A stretch of DNA of 64,000 nt. Source: Stenotrophomonas maltophilia (GTDB taxonomy: Bacteria > Pseudomonadota > Gammaproteobacteria > Xanthomonadales > Xanthomonadaceae). Made by a program: the position numbers and the translations under genes. The stretch's first letter is position 1; each line of letters opens with the position of its first letter. The stretch is taken from NCBI GenBank assembly GCA_002363385.1, contig DEVL01000001.1:310001-374000 (forward strand). The letters run 5' to 3'. The notes under the pieces were generated by a model. That model did not search any database. It saw only the letters and a program-made list of their open reading frames with translations, and had not been told where the DNA came from. Below are positions 52,677 to 62,700 of this stretch, piece by piece.

Positions 52677-54260
52677 ATGCAAACCGAATCTCTAATCCTT
52701 GGCGGCCTGGTGTGTGCCGTCCTCGTGCTGCAGCTGCTCGCGCTGCTGCGGCGTTCTAGCAACGGCGCCCTCGAACAGACCCTGCGCGAGGAAGCGCGGA
52801 TCGGCCGCAGCGAACTGCGCGAGCAGCTCGAAGGCCTGGGCCGCCAGCAGGACGCGCGCCTGGAAAGCTTCGCGCGCGCGCTGACCGATCTGTCCACCCG
52901 CACCGACCAGCGGCTGGACCTGCTGCGCGACGCGCTCGGCGAAGACGCGCGCAAGGCCCGCGAGGAAAGCACGCTCAGCCAGCAGCGCACCGGCGACCTG
53001 CTGGCCCTGCGCATGCAGGAAGTGCGTGCGCAGCTGGAAGCGTTCGGGCAACAGCAGCAGGCGCGCATCGAAGCGTTCGGCCAGCAGCTGGTGGAACTGA
53101 CCACGCGTACCGACAGCCACATGGCCGCGCTGCGCCAGGCCCTGGCCGACGACGCGCGGCTGGGCCGCGAGGAAACCGGGCAGTCGCAGCAGCGCCTGGC
53201 CGAATCGCTGGGCCTGCGCCTGCAGGAGATGACCCAGCGCAACGAGCAGCGTATCGGCGAGATGCGCGCCACGCTCGAGCAGCAGCTCAAGAGCCTGCAG
53301 AGCGACAACGCCGAGAAGCTCGACCAGATGCGCGTGACCGTGGACGAGAAGCTGCAGACCACCCTGGAAACGCGGCTGGGCGCTTCGTTCCAGCTGGTTT
53401 CCGAGCGGCTGGAGCAGGTCCAGCGCGGGCTCGGCGAAATGCAGCAGCTGGCCACCGGCGTGGGCGACCTCAAGCGCGTGCTGACCAACGTCAAGAACCG
53501 CGGCAGCTGGGGCGAAGTACAGCTGGACAACATCCTCGAGCAGACGCTCACCCACGAGCAGTACGCGCGCGGCGTCAAAGTACGCCCGGACAGCAACGAG
53601 ATCGTCGATATCGCCGTGCGCCTGCCGGGTCGCGGCCACGAAGACACGCCGGTCTGGCTGCCGATCGATTCCAAGTTCCCGCGCGAGGATTACGAGCGCC
53701 TGCTCGATGCGCAGGAGCAGGGCGACGTCGAGGGGGTGCGCGTGCAGGGCGCTCAGCTCGAACGCGCGATCCGCATCCAGGCCAAATCGATCTGCGACAA
53801 GTACATCGCCCCGCCGCACACCACCGATTTCGCAGTGATGTTCCTGCCTACTGAAAGCCTGTACGCCGAAGTGATCCGCCGCCCCGGTCTGATCGACCTG
53901 CTGCAGCGCGACCATCGCGTGGTGGTGGCCGGCCCGACCACCGTCACCGCGCTGCTCAACAGCCTGCAGATGGGCTTCCGCACGCTGGCCATCGAACAGC
54001 GCTCCAGTGAAGTGTGGGGCCTGCTCGGTGCGGTCAAGAGCGAGTTCGGCAAGTTCGCCGGCATCCTGGAAAAAGCCGAGAAGCAGATCACCACGGTCGG
54101 CCGCAGCCTCGGCGAAGCCAGCCGCAAGACGCGCACCATCGAGCGCCGCCTGCGCAGCGTGGAAACGTTGGGCAGTGAACAGACCCAGGACCTGCTCGGC
54201 GACATGAGCGGCGAAGACGAGGACGTGACTGGCGACGAAGCCAGCCCGCTGCAGGACTAA
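52677..54260 (+). CDS. rmuC: DNA recombination protein RmuC
   Basis: The 527-residue protein has an N-terminal membrane anchor (SLILGGLVCAVLVLQLLAL, about 5-23), a long coiled coil rich in Arg/Glu/Gln (about 30-260) and the RmuC domain with NRGSWGEVQLDNILEQ, LPIDSKFPREDYERLLDAQ, FAVMFLPTESLYAEV and VVAGPTTVTALLNSLQMGF. RmuC limits DNA inversions at short repeats in E. coli; the core resembles a nuclease fold. Confidence 0.95.
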   Translation: MQTESLILGGLVCAVLVLQLLALLRRSSNGALEQTLREEARIGRSELREQLEGLGRQQDARLESFARALTDLSTRTDQRLDLLRDALGEDARKAREESTLSQQRTGDLLALRMQEVRAQLEAFGQQQQARIEAFGQQLVELTTRTDSHMAALRQALADDARLGREETGQSQQRLAESLGLRLQEMTQRNEQRIGEMRATLEQQLKSLQSDNAEKLDQMRVTVDEKLQTTLETRLGASFQLVSERLEQVQRGLGEMQQLATGVGDLKRVLTNVKNRGSWGEVQLDNILEQTLTHEQYARGVKVRPDSNEIVDIAVRLPGRGHEDTPVWLPIDSKFPREDYERLLDAQEQGDVEGVRVQGAQLERAIRIQAKSICDKYIAPPHTTDFAVMFLPTESLYAEVIRRPGLIDLLQRDHRVVVAGPTTVTALLNSLQMGFRTLAIEQRSSEVWGLLGAVKSEFGKFAGILEKAEKQITTVGRSLGEASRKTRTIERRLRSVETLGSEQTQDLLGDMSGEDEDVTGDEASPLQD

Positions 54261-54345
54261 GCGCCGACGCGACGCATGCATGCGATCGCGCATGCTGCGT
54301 GGCACGTCTTTTCCCCGCCTTCTCCCATCGTTCAAGGAACCGTCC

Positions 54346-54702
54346 ATGCGCCTGCCCCTGATGCTGTCCCTCCTGTTCGCCCTGGCCGGGTGCAGCAGCA
54401 CCCCACCTGCAGACACCACCGCGGCCACGCCCGCGACGCCAAGCGCCGCCGAATGCACCGCCGCCGGTGGCAGCCTGCAGCCACTGGGCCGCCTGCAGCG
54501 CGTGCAGTGCGTGGTGCCCTACGCCGATGCCGGCAAGGTCTGCAGCGCCAAGGCCGACTGCACCGGCCAGTGCCTGGCCACCAGTGATGTCGCGCCGGGA
54601 ACGGCCACGCGCGGTGTCTGCCAGCGTGATGTCAGCCAGAACTTCGGCTGCCGCCAGCGCATTGATGGCGGCGTGCTGCTCGGCACGATCTGCGTCGACT
54701 GA
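54346..54702 (+). CDS. Small cysteine-rich lipoprotein
   Basis: The 118-residue protein has a lipoprotein signal (MRLPLMLSLLFALAGC, Cys 16 as lipid site) and a Pro/Thr/Ala spacer. Its mature domain has eight Cys (ECTAAGG, VQCVVPYAD, VCSAKADCTGQCL, GVCQRD, GCRQRI, TICVD), which would form disulfides in the periplasm. AAGGAACC decides the start. No function is known. Confidence 0.8.
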   Translation: MRLPLMLSLLFALAGCSSTPPADTTAATPATPSAAECTAAGGSLQPLGRLQRVQCVVPYADAGKVCSAKADCTGQCLATSDVAPGTATRGVCQRDVSQNFGCRQRIDGGVLLGTICVD

Positions 54703-54758
54703 CCCCCCCACGGCACGGCTATGCTGTGCCTCCCCCGATGCAACACAAGGAATCCGCA

Positions 54759-55319
54759 GTGAGCCAGACCGTCTACGACATCCCCGTGACCACCATCGAA
54801 GGCCAGCCGACTTCGCTGGCCGACTACCGCGGCAAAGTGCTGCTGGTGGTCAACGTCGCCTCCAAGTGCGGCCTGACCCCGCAGTACGAAGGCCTGCAGG
54901 CGCTGTACGCCGACAAGCAGGCCGCCGGCCTGGAAGTACTGGGTTTCCCGGCCAACAACTTCCTGGCCCAGGAGCCGGGCAGCGAAGCGGACATCCAGCA
55001 GTTCTGCCAGCTGGAGTACAACGTCAGCTTCCCGATGTTCGCCAAGATCAGCGTGGCCGGTGAAGACACCCATCCGCTGTATCAGCAGCTGACCGCCGCC
55101 CAGCCGGCCGCCACCGGCGAAGGCCCGATGCGCGAGAAGCTGCAGGGCGCCGTGGCCAAGTATCCGGAGCTGGTGGTCAACCCGGCGCCGGGCGTGCTGT
55201 GGAACTTCGAGAAATTCCTGATCGGTCGCGACGGCCAGGTCATCGCACGCTTCGCCCCGGACGTGCCGGCTGACGATGCCCGTCTGGTGGCCGCGATCGA
55301 CGCTGCGCTGGCGGCCTGA
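54759..55319 (+). CDS. Glutathione peroxidase (BsaA/BtuE type)
   Basis: This thiol peroxidase has 186 residues from GTG 54759, which follows AAGGAA at ideal spacing; an in-frame ATG at 54738 is the alternative. It has the N-terminal YDIPVTTIEG, LLVVNVASKCGLTPQY with the peroxidatic Cys, GFPANNFLAQEPGS with the catalytic Gln replaced in context by NNFLAQEPG, and WNFEKFLIGRDG with the catalytic Trp/Asn. It ends in a perfect terminator. Confidence 0.93.
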   Translation: MSQTVYDIPVTTIEGQPTSLADYRGKVLLVVNVASKCGLTPQYEGLQALYADKQAAGLEVLGFPANNFLAQEPGSEADIQQFCQLEYNVSFPMFAKISVAGEDTHPLYQQLTAAQPAATGEGPMREKLQGAVAKYPELVVNPAPGVLWNFEKFLIGRDGQVIARFAPDVPADDARLVAAIDAALAA

Positions 55320-55332
55320 TCGACTGATTCGG

Positions 55333-55366
55333 AAAAAAAAGCCCCGCTTCGGCGGGGCTTTTTTTT
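55333..55366. terminator. Bidirectional terminator after glutathione peroxidase
   Basis: A8, then stem GCCCCGC-TTCG-GCGGGGC, then T8: a textbook intrinsic terminator serving this gene and the convergent mla operon. Confidence 0.96.
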
Positions 55367-55404
55367 GCTTGCACCGTGACCAAGGGTCGTGGTCTACCGA
55401 TACG

Positions 55405-55432
55405 GCAGTTACCGACCGGTGGTTGGTACTGC
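55405..55432. repeat. Weak REP-like palindrome at the 3' end of the mla operon
   Basis: GCAGTTACCGACC and GGTTGGTACTGC form an imperfect dyad 3 bp past the mlaA stop. Its inner ACCGACC...GGT resembles the element at 58000 but it lacks a clean GTAG end. Confidence 0.4.
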
Positions 55433-55434
55433 GA

Positions 55435-56436
55435 TCAGTTACCCCAGTTCGGCATCGGCATCGCATCGACCGGGATCGGCGCGGTGTCGTCGGCGTCCTT
55501 GCCGCGCGCATGCTTGCCGCGCAGGTCGTTTTCGATCTGATAGTTGCGGCGCTGCAGCCATGCGTCGCGGGTAAGGGCGTACTCGTCAACGGCGTTGTCG
55601 CGGATATCGTCCAGCGCCATCAACTGCGATCGCATGTCCACCAGCTGCAGACCCTGAAGGCCAATACGGACCTTGTCTTCTTCGATGGTCCGGATCGGCG
55701 AGAGCGGGATGTCGCCCGCCAAACCGAACACGTCGCGCACCGTCCGCGGGCCGAAGAAGGGCAGTTCCACATAACGCGAGCCGCGCCAGCCCCAGGCACC
55801 CAGGGTCTGGCCGAAGTCCTCGCTGCGTCGCGGCACCATCGCCTTGCTGGCCGGATCAAACAAGCCACCCAGGCCCAACGTGGAGTTCATCAGGAAACGA
55901 CCCAGGCTGTCCCACGCATCATCCGGACGGCCCTGGAGCAGCTGGTTGGTGATCGTCACCGGCGCGCGCAGGTTGCTGAAGAAGTTGGTGACACCGGTAC
56001 GCGCAAAACGCGGAACCACGCGCGTGTAAGCGGTGGCGAGCGGTCGTGCCACGGCGCGGTCGACCACGTTGTTGAAACTGTGCACCTTGCGGTTGAAGGG
56101 TTCCCAGGGGTCATAGGCAGCACTGCCGCCTTCACTGCCCTCCGCCGTGGGGGCCGGACCGCCGTACAGCGCAGCGAAGTCGTCCTCGGCATTGGTCGGC
56201 GCGGTGCCGGTGGTGGCCGCTGCGGCCGCCGGATCGGTGCTGGTCTGCGTTGCTTCGGTGGCCGTGTCGGCGACGGCCTCGGCCGGTACCGCATCGGTGT
56301 TGGCGACATCGGCAGCCGGTGCCGCCGTCGGGGCGACCTCGACGCTGACCGGTGCGCTGTCGCGTGCGGGTTTGCCGGCACAGGCGCTCAGGGCCAGCGC
56401 CAGTACAAGGAGGGGGAGGGTGCGTATGACGTTCAT
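55435..56436 (-). CDS. mlaA: Outer-membrane lipoprotein MlaA (VacJ)
   Basis: It removes phospholipids from the outer leaflet and passes them to MlaC. From ATG 56436 it is 333 residues. A lipoprotein signal ending LSACAG is followed by an unusually long Ala/Thr/Pro-rich spacer (about 20-90). The MlaA domain has YDPWEPFNRKVHSFNNVVDRAVARPLA, FFSNLRAPVTITNQLLQG and DFGQTLGAWG with FGPRTVRD. It is last in the mla operon, 1 bp after mlaB; in E. coli the gene is elsewhere. Confidence 0.95.
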   Translation of the reverse strand: MNVIRTLPLLVLALALSACAGKPARDSAPVSVEVAPTAAPAADVANTDAVPAEAVADTATEATQTSTDPAAAAATTGTAPTNAEDDFAALYGGPAPTAEGSEGGSAAYDPWEPFNRKVHSFNNVVDRAVARPLATAYTRVVPRFARTGVTNFFSNLRAPVTITNQLLQGRPDDAWDSLGRFLMNSTLGLGGLFDPASKAMVPRRSEDFGQTLGAWGWRGSRYVELPFFGPRTVRDVFGLAGDIPLSPIRTIEEDKVRIGLQGLQLVDMRSQLMALDDIRDNAVDEYALTRDAWLQRRNYQIENDLRGKHARGKDADDTAPIPVDAMPMPNWGN

Positions 56437-56437
56437 G

Positions 56438-56749
56438 TCAGCTCGCCGCCGAAAGGGCATGGAAATCCAGGGTGGGTGCCAGCCGGTAGGCAGCACTGAG
56501 GTCGGTGAAACCGTCCGGGCTGCCGACGATCGTCGGCGTTGTCCCGTTTGCACGCAGGCGTGCGGCCAGCTCGGCCAGCAGCGCCAGACCGGCGCTGTCG
56601 AGCCGGCTCACCGCCGCCAGATCCACCTGCTGCACGCCGTCCAGCGCGGTCAGCGAGGGCCACAGGGCCGTCACCGCCGCGCGGTCGAGCGGCCCGCTGA
56701 ACACCAGCGAGCTGCCGTTGCGCTGCACGCTGGCGCTGTTACTTGCCAC
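56438..56749 (-). CDS. mlaB: MlaB STAS-domain protein
   Basis: This 103-residue cytoplasmic subunit of the MlaFEDB complex stabilises the ATPase. The STAS fold shows LVFSGPLDRAAVTALWP, VDLAAVSRLDSAGLALLAELA (SLDSAGL-type loop) and a short C-terminal segment. It overlaps mlaC by 11 bp and precedes mlaA by 1 bp. Confidence 0.9.
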   Translation of the reverse strand: MASNSASVQRNGSSLVFSGPLDRAAVTALWPSLTALDGVQQVDLAAVSRLDSAGLALLAELAARLRANGTTPTIVGSPDGFTDLSAAYRLAPTLDFHALSAAS

Positions 56750-57401
56750 GCGGGGCCTGCCCGGCCTGCATGCTGCCGTTGCGCAGTTCGGTGGCCACCT
56801 GCTGGATCGACTTCTGGCGCAGCGGGGCGTCGAACTGGGTCTTGAAGGTCTGCACGTAGGAGATGCCTTCGATCATCACGTCGAAGATCTTCCACTGGCC
56901 GTTGACGTTGCGCATCAGGTAGTCGACCGGGGTCGGCTCACTGCCGGCGCGGATCAGCTCGGTGGACACGCGCACGCCGCGGTTGCCCGGCAGCGGCGAC
57001 TCGCTCTTCAGGCGGAAGGTGGGCTTGCCCTGGATCTCGAGCAGGGCCGAGCCGTAGCGCTGCATCAGGTTGTCAGCCATTGCATCGGCGAACAGCTTGA
57101 CGTCGGCATCGGACGCGCCGCGGCCGTGCACGCCCAGCACCAGGCGGGCGGCGTAGTCGCGATCGAAGGTCTTGTTGAGCTCGCTGTTGATGAAGTCACG
57201 CAGCACGGCCGGGTTGGCGCGGAATTCGGTGCGGCGCTGCTGCAGCGAAGTCAGGATGCGGGTGCTGGCGTCCATCACGGCCTTGCCGGCCTGGCCCTGC
57301 TGGGCGACGGCGGCAGCCGGAGCGGCCTGGGCGAAGGAGAGCGAGGGCGTGGCGGCGAGCAGGGCCGAGGCGAGCAGCGCCGGGATCAGGGTCTTTTTCA
57401 T
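56739..57401 (-). CDS. mlaC: Periplasmic phospholipid carrier MlaC
   Basis: This soluble periplasmic shuttle between MlaA and MlaD has 220 residues with a signal peptide (MKKTLIPALLASALLAATPSLSFAQA). The Tol-Tol/MlaC domain includes DFINSELNKTFDRDYAARLVLGVHG and VDYLMRNVNGQWKIFDVMIEGISYVQTFKTQFD, the family hallmark. It overlaps mlaD by 4 bp and mlaB by 11 bp. Confidence 0.95.
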   Translation of the reverse strand: MKKTLIPALLASALLAATPSLSFAQAAPAAAVAQQGQAGKAVMDASTRILTSLQQRRTEFRANPAVLRDFINSELNKTFDRDYAARLVLGVHGRGASDADVKLFADAMADNLMQRYGSALLEIQGKPTFRLKSESPLPGNRGVRVSTELIRAGSEPTPVDYLMRNVNGQWKIFDVMIEGISYVQTFKTQFDAPLRQKSIQQVATELRNGSMQAGQAPRGK

Positions 57402-57925
57402 GGTTGCGGTTCCGTTGCAGGCGCGGGCGCGCCGTTGCCATCGTGGGAGTCAGCGCCACCGGTGTTGGCCGGACCGCTGAACATGTACTTGCCGACCAGC
57501 TGGAGCAGGTCCACCGCCGGCTGGGTGAAGACGATCTCGTCGCCGGACTTGAGCACGTCCGGATCTCCGCCCGGCTGCAGTCCGATATAGCTCTCGCCGA
57601 GCAAACCGCTGGTGAAGATGCCGGCCGAGGTATCGGCGGGCAGATCCTTGAACTTGCCGTCGAGCTTGAGGGTCACGATCGAGTCGAACTTCTGGGGATC
57701 CAGTTCGATGCCCGAGACCTGGCCGATGGTGACGCCACCGATCTTGACCGGGGCCTGCTTGCGCAGCTGGCCGATCTGGGTGAAGCGCGCCTTGAGTTCG
57801 TAGCCGCTGCCACCGGCGCCCCACCGTTGATTGGTGGAGGCCACGGCCAGCACCAGCAGCGAGGCCAGCGCCAGCAGCAGGAACGCGCCGACGGAAAATT
57901 CGAGTCTGGGACCGCGGATGGCCAT
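57398..57925 (-). CDS. mlaD: MlaD, MCE-domain subunit
   Basis: This hexameric MCE ring in the periplasm is anchored by one helix (FSVGAFLLLALASLLVLAVAST, about 10-31). From ATG 57925 it is 175 residues; GTG 57937 is the alternative. The MCE core is YELKARFTQIGQLRKQAPVKIGGVTIGQVSGI and TSGLLGESYIGLQPG. Confidence 0.95.
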   Translation of the reverse strand: MAIRGPRLEFSVGAFLLLALASLLVLAVASTNQRWGAGGSGYELKARFTQIGQLRKQAPVKIGGVTIGQVSGIELDPQKFDSIVTLKLDGKFKDLPADTSAGIFTSGLLGESYIGLQPGGDPDVLKSGDEIVFTQPAVDLLQLVGKYMFSGPANTGGADSHDGNGAPAPATEPQP

Positions 57926-57999
57926 GGGATATCTCACTGTTCTTTGTCAGGTGCCTGGACAGGTGTCCGGGCGGGAAGTCTTTGCGTATCGAAGAAGCG

Positions 58000-58023
58000 C
58001 ACCGACCAACGGTCGGTACCTAC
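58000..58023. repeat. SMAG/REP-like palindrome overlapping the mlaE stop codon
   Basis: On the bottom strand it starts GTAGGTACCGACCGTTGGTC. Its GTAG provides the TAG stop of mlaE (58020-58022), so the repeat is fused to the gene end and lies between mlaE and mlaD. Confidence 0.75.
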
Positions 58024-58769
58024 TGGAACATCATGGCCGACAGCACGAAGTTGAAGACCAGCACCAGCAGCGAGGCGTTGACCACCGCACGCGTGGTGGC
58101 GACCGAGGTGCCTTCGATGGTGGGTTCGGCATGGAAACCGACATAGGAGGCCACCAGGGCCGCCGTGCCGCCGAAGATCGCCGACTTCAGCATCGCCACG
58201 CCGAAGTCGTCCCAGAAGTCCACGCTATTGCTCAGCGCCGACCAGAACACGCCATTGTCCAGGCCGAGCACATGCACGGCCTCGAAGTAGCTGGCGCTGA
58301 TCGCCAGCGAACAGAAAATGCCGGTCAGCAGCGGCACGGTCAGCACCGCCGCCCAGAAGCGCGGCGCGACGACCTTGGCGACCGGGTCGATCGCCATCAA
58401 TTCCAGCGCCTTGATCTGATCGGTGGCCCGCATCAGGCCCAGTTCGGCGGCGATGGAGCTGCCGGCGCGGCCGATGAACAGCAGCGCGGTCAGCACCGGG
58501 GCCAGTTCGCGATACAGCGACAGGCCGAGCAGGGTGGACAAGGCATCGGCGGCGCCGAAGGTGGTCAGCGTGCGGTAGCCCTGCAGCGTCAGCACCAGGC
58601 CCACGAAGGCCCCGCCCACAGCGATGATCGGCAGCGAACGTGCGCCGATCTTGTAGATCTCGCGGGTCAGCTCGGCCAGGAAATCGGCGGTCGGCAGCGA
58701 GCCGCGCAGCACCGTCAGCGAGAACAGGCCGGCGCGACCGAGCGAGCGGGTGGCGTCAACGAACGGCAT
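58020..58769 (-). CDS. mlaE: MlaE, ABC permease
   Basis: This inner-membrane permease of the phospholipid ABC transporter has 249 residues and about five helices. Conserved blocks are LPIIAVGGAFVGLVLTLQGYRTLTTFG, ELAPVLTALLFIGRAGSSIAAELGLMRATDQIKALELMAIDP and KSAIFGGTAALVASYVGFH. Its ATG overlaps the mlaF stop (TGATG). Confidence 0.96.
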   Translation of the reverse strand: MPFVDATRSLGRAGLFSLTVLRGSLPTADFLAELTREIYKIGARSLPIIAVGGAFVGLVLTLQGYRTLTTFGAADALSTLLGLSLYRELAPVLTALLFIGRAGSSIAAELGLMRATDQIKALELMAIDPVAKVVAPRFWAAVLTVPLLTGIFCSLAISASYFEAVHVLGLDNGVFWSALSNSVDFWDDFGVAMLKSAIFGGTAALVASYVGFHAEPTIEGTSVATTRAVVNASLLVLVFNFVLSAMMFQ

Positions 58770-59566
58770 CAGGCAACCCTCGCACGCGGCGCGGCATCGA
58801 ACGGGATCGGGCCGTCCGGCTCTCCGTGCAGGAACTGCCGCAGCAGCGGGTCCTGGCTGGATTCGAGCGCGGCCGGGCTGCCCTGGAACACGATGCCGCC
58901 GTTGGCGATCGCGATCACCTGGTCGCAGATCGGCAGAGTCTCGTGCACGTGGTGGCTGACGATGATGCTGGTCAGCCCCAGGCTGTGGTTGAGGCGCTGG
59001 ATCAGGCTCATGATCACGCCCGAGGCGATCGGGTCCAGCCCGGTCAGCGGCTCGTCGTAGATCATCAGCGGCGGGTCCAGTGCCAGCGCGCGTGCCAGGG
59101 CCACACGGCGCGCCATGCCGCCGGACAGCTCGCGCGGCCAGGCATCGGCAGCGGCCAGCAGGCCGACCGCATGCAGCTTCATCTGCACCAGGCGGCGCAA
59201 TACGGGCTTGGGCAGGCGGGTGTGGGTGCGCAGCGGCAGGGCCACGTTCTCGGCCACGGTCAGATCGGTCAGCAGGCCGTTGCCCTGCAGCAGCACGCCC
59301 ACGCTCTTGCGCATCTCCAACAGCGCGCGTGCGCCGGTCGGGATGGGCTGGCCGAACAGGGTGACCTGGCCGGCAACGGGGCGCAGTTCGCCGGTCAGCG
59401 CGGCCAGCAGCGTGGACTTGCCACTGCCCGACGGGCCGAGCACGGCAGTGATGCTGCCGCGCGGAACGGTCAGCGAAACGTCGCGCAGGATCGTACGTCC
59501 GCCGCGGTCGATGCGGACGTTGGACAACTGCACCAGACTTTCTTCGGAAACCGTCATGGGCGCCAT
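58769..59566 (-). CDS. mlaF: MlaF, ABC ATPase
   Basis: It drives phospholipid transport with MlaE. From ATG 59566 it is 265 residues; ATG 59557 is equally possible and neither has a clear binding site. The ABC motifs are Walker A GPSGSGKST, the Q-loop VLLQGNGLLTDLTV, signature ELSGGMARRVALARA and Walker B LMIYDEPLTGLDP. It is first in the mlaFEDCBA operon, with the promoter presumably in the divergent gap to recC (59567-59781). Confidence 0.96.
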   Translation of the reverse strand: MAPMTVSEESLVQLSNVRIDRGGRTILRDVSLTVPRGSITAVLGPSGSGKSTLLAALTGELRPVAGQVTLFGQPIPTGARALLEMRKSVGVLLQGNGLLTDLTVAENVALPLRTHTRLPKPVLRRLVQMKLHAVGLLAAADAWPRELSGGMARRVALARALALDPPLMIYDEPLTGLDPIASGVIMSLIQRLNHSLGLTSIIVSHHVHETLPICDQVIAIANGGIVFQGSPAALESSQDPLLRQFLHGEPDGPIPFDAAPRARVA

Positions 59567-59781
59567 TAACAAAATTCCAACGTTGTAAGATCGTGGTGAA
59601 CGGCTGAACATAACCGAACTGGACCGTGCAGTATTGTCGCACGGGCAGGTGGGAGCAGCGCCCCGGAGACCATGCCGAGGGCTGCAACACAGCGTGTCGG
59701 GCCGGCGTCGGCCGCTGCCTTTTCGGCGTCCAGGTACGCGTCGGCGCTGCGTTCGTGCGCGGGCTGCGGCACACTCCTGCG

Positions 59782-62700
59782 ATGACCGACGCTGCTTCAG
59801 ACTTCCGCCTGTACCACTCCAACTCGCTCGATGTGCTGGCCGCCCTGCTGGCCACGACGCTGCGCACGCCGGTGCCGGGCCAATCGATCCTGGTGCCGGA
59901 GGTGGTGCTGATCCCGCAGGTCGCCATGCGCCGCTGGCTGCAATCGACCCTCGCGGCCGAGTATGGCATTGCCGCCAATCTGGCGTTCCTCACGCCCGGC
60001 GAGCTGGTGGCGCGCGCTCTCAACGCCAACGTGCCCGGCGAACATGACGATCTCAATGCCGAAGGCCTGCGCTGGCGGTTGTATGCCGCGCTGCGTGATC
60101 CGGTGCTGATGGCCCGGCCGCCGATGGCGGCCCTGCAGGCGTATCTGTCCTCAACCGATCCGCTCAAGCCATGGGCCTTGGCCGCCGAACTGGCCTCGGT
60201 GTTCGAGAAGTACCAGGCATGGCGTCGCGATTGGCTGCTTCGTTGGGAGGCCGGCGCAGCACCGAATGACCCGCAGGCCATCCTGTGGCGGCACATCGCC
60301 CAAGGCGAGCAGTACCGCGCGCGCCGCATCGATGCCTATCTGGCCCGCTTCGAAGGTGCCGGGCAGCCGCTGCCGCAGGGCCTGCCGGCGCGTGTGTTCG
60401 CCTTCGCCACGCTCAACATCTCCCCGGACGTGCTGCGGGTGATGGCCACTCAGGCGCGGGTCGGCACGATGCACTTCTATCTGCCCACGCCGACCCAGGC
60501 CTATTGGGGTGACCTGCAGACCCTGGGCGAGAAGCTGCGCAGCGGCGCGCCCGATCCCTTCGGCGAGGCGGCCGGGGAGAACCGCCTGCTGCAGGCCTGG
60601 GGCGCGGCCGGGCGCGACTTCATGGCGGTGCTGGGCAGCTATGAAGTCGTCCACCCCTCCGGGGAGATCGCCGCCTACGATGATCCCGAAGACGATGCGC
60701 GCCCGGACATGGCCGACGGCGGCTTGTCCGACAGCCTGCTGCACCGCCTGCAGCGCGACCTGTTCCACCGCCGCGGGCAGCCGGCCGGTGCGCTGCGCGA
60801 TGGGCTGCGCTACGACGACCCCAGCCTGCAGGTGCATGCCTGCCACACCCGCCTGCGCGAACTGCAGGTGTTGCACGATCAACTGCGCGGCCTGCTGCAG
60901 GACCCGCGCTTCGATCCACCGCTACAGGCGCGCGACATCGCGGTGCTGGCACCGGATATCGATCCGTACGTGCCGTACCTGGAAGCGGTGTTCGGCGGCC
61001 GCAGTGGTGGCGACGAGCACATTCCCTATGCGTTGGCCGACACCAGTCCGCTGGCCGGTGAGCCGTTGGCCGATGTGTTCGTGCACCTGCTCGGGCTGCC
61101 GGTCTCGCGCTTCGGCTTGAACGAAGTGCTGGATCTGCTCGCCAGCGCGCCGCTGGCCGAGGCGGCCGGTCTGGACGCGGCGGCGTTCGACCGCCTGCAC
61201 GACTGGCTGCAGGCTGCCGGTGCGCGCTGGGGGCTGGATGCCACCCATCGCGGCCAGCACCAGGCCCCGGCCGATGATGCCTTCACCTGGCAGTTCGCAC
61301 TTGATCGCCTGTTGCTGGGTCATGCCAGCGGCAGCGACGGCGATATCGCCGGGGTCGCGCCGTGGCCGGAGCTGGAAGGCAGCGCGCTGGATGCGCTGGA
61401 CCGGCTGCTCGGTCTGCTGCGGGTGCTGGCGCGGTACCAGAGAGCATTGGGTGAGGCGATGTCACCCGGCCAGTGGCGGCAGCGTCTGCTGGCCCTGCTG
61501 GACGCGCTGCTGCCCGAACCGCCGCAGGCGGCCAACAGCCAGCGCGCGTTGGAGCGCCTGCGCAAACTGATCAACGAGTTCGCCCGCGACGCCGATACCG
61601 CCGGCTTCGAGGGCGACGTGCCGCCGGAGGTGCTTCGCGCGCATTTCGCTGGCGTGCTTGCGCAGGCCGATACGCGCGCCCCGCTGCTCACCGGCGGGGT
61701 CAGCTTCGGGCGGATGGTGCCGATGCGGCTGCTGCCGTTCCGGGTGATCTGCGTGCTCGGCCTGAACGATGGCGATTTCCCGCGTCGCGATCCGGCTGCC
61801 GGGCTCAACCAGCTTACCGCCGAGCTGGGCACCGACAAGCGACGGCACGGCGACCGCTCGCTGCGCGAGGACGACCGCTTCCTGTTCCTGCAGCTGTTCG
61901 CCTCGGCGCAGGACGTGTTCTACCTGAGCTACCTGGGCGCCGACCCGCGCGATGGCAGTGTGCGCGAGCCCTCGGTGCTGGTCAGCGAGCTGATCGATGC
62001 GGCGGCCGAGTACCACCTGGATCCGCCCGCGGCGGCCAAACGGATGACCGTACGGCATTCGCTGCAGCCGTTCGCCCCGGCCGCGTTCGGGGGCGGTGAG
62101 GAACCGCGGCGTTTCAGCTACCGCCAGCAATGGCACCCGGCCGCCGGCTCGCTTGGCGGTGCACGGCGCGCGCTGGCGCCCTGGTTCGCCAAGCCGCTGC
62201 CGCCGATGGAGAGCGGGGTGGGCGAGGCGGAACTGAGCGTGGATGCGCTGCGTCGCTTCCTCACCGATCCGGCCAGCCAGTTCCTGTCGCAACGGCTCGG
62301 CCTGCGCCTGCCCGACGACGTCGACAACGCCGAGGATGTCGAACCCCTGGTGATGGCGGCGCGCGGTGGCGACACCGTACTGCTCCAGCAGGCGGTAATC
62401 GAGGCCACCCTGGGCGAGGATGCCGCGCCGCTGTACCCCCGGCTGCGCGCACGTGCGCTGCTGCCCTCCGGTGCACTGGGCGAGCGCCAGTTCGCGCTGC
62501 TGCAGGTGCAGACTGAGCCCTACGCGCAGGCCCTGGCCCAGTGGCAGGCCGGTACCGCGGCCGGCAGCCGCCGCTACGAGGTGGAGATCGATGGCGTGCG
62601 CCTGCACGGGCGCGTGCAGGGCCTGCATCCGCACGGTCTGGTGCGCCTGCGCCCGGGCCCGCTCAATGGGCGTGCCGCGATCCGCCAGGGGCTGGACTGG

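Noticed and set aside
52692..54458. A 588-codon minus-strand frame opposite rmuC
   Set aside because: It is antisense to RmuC; no independent evidence for coding.
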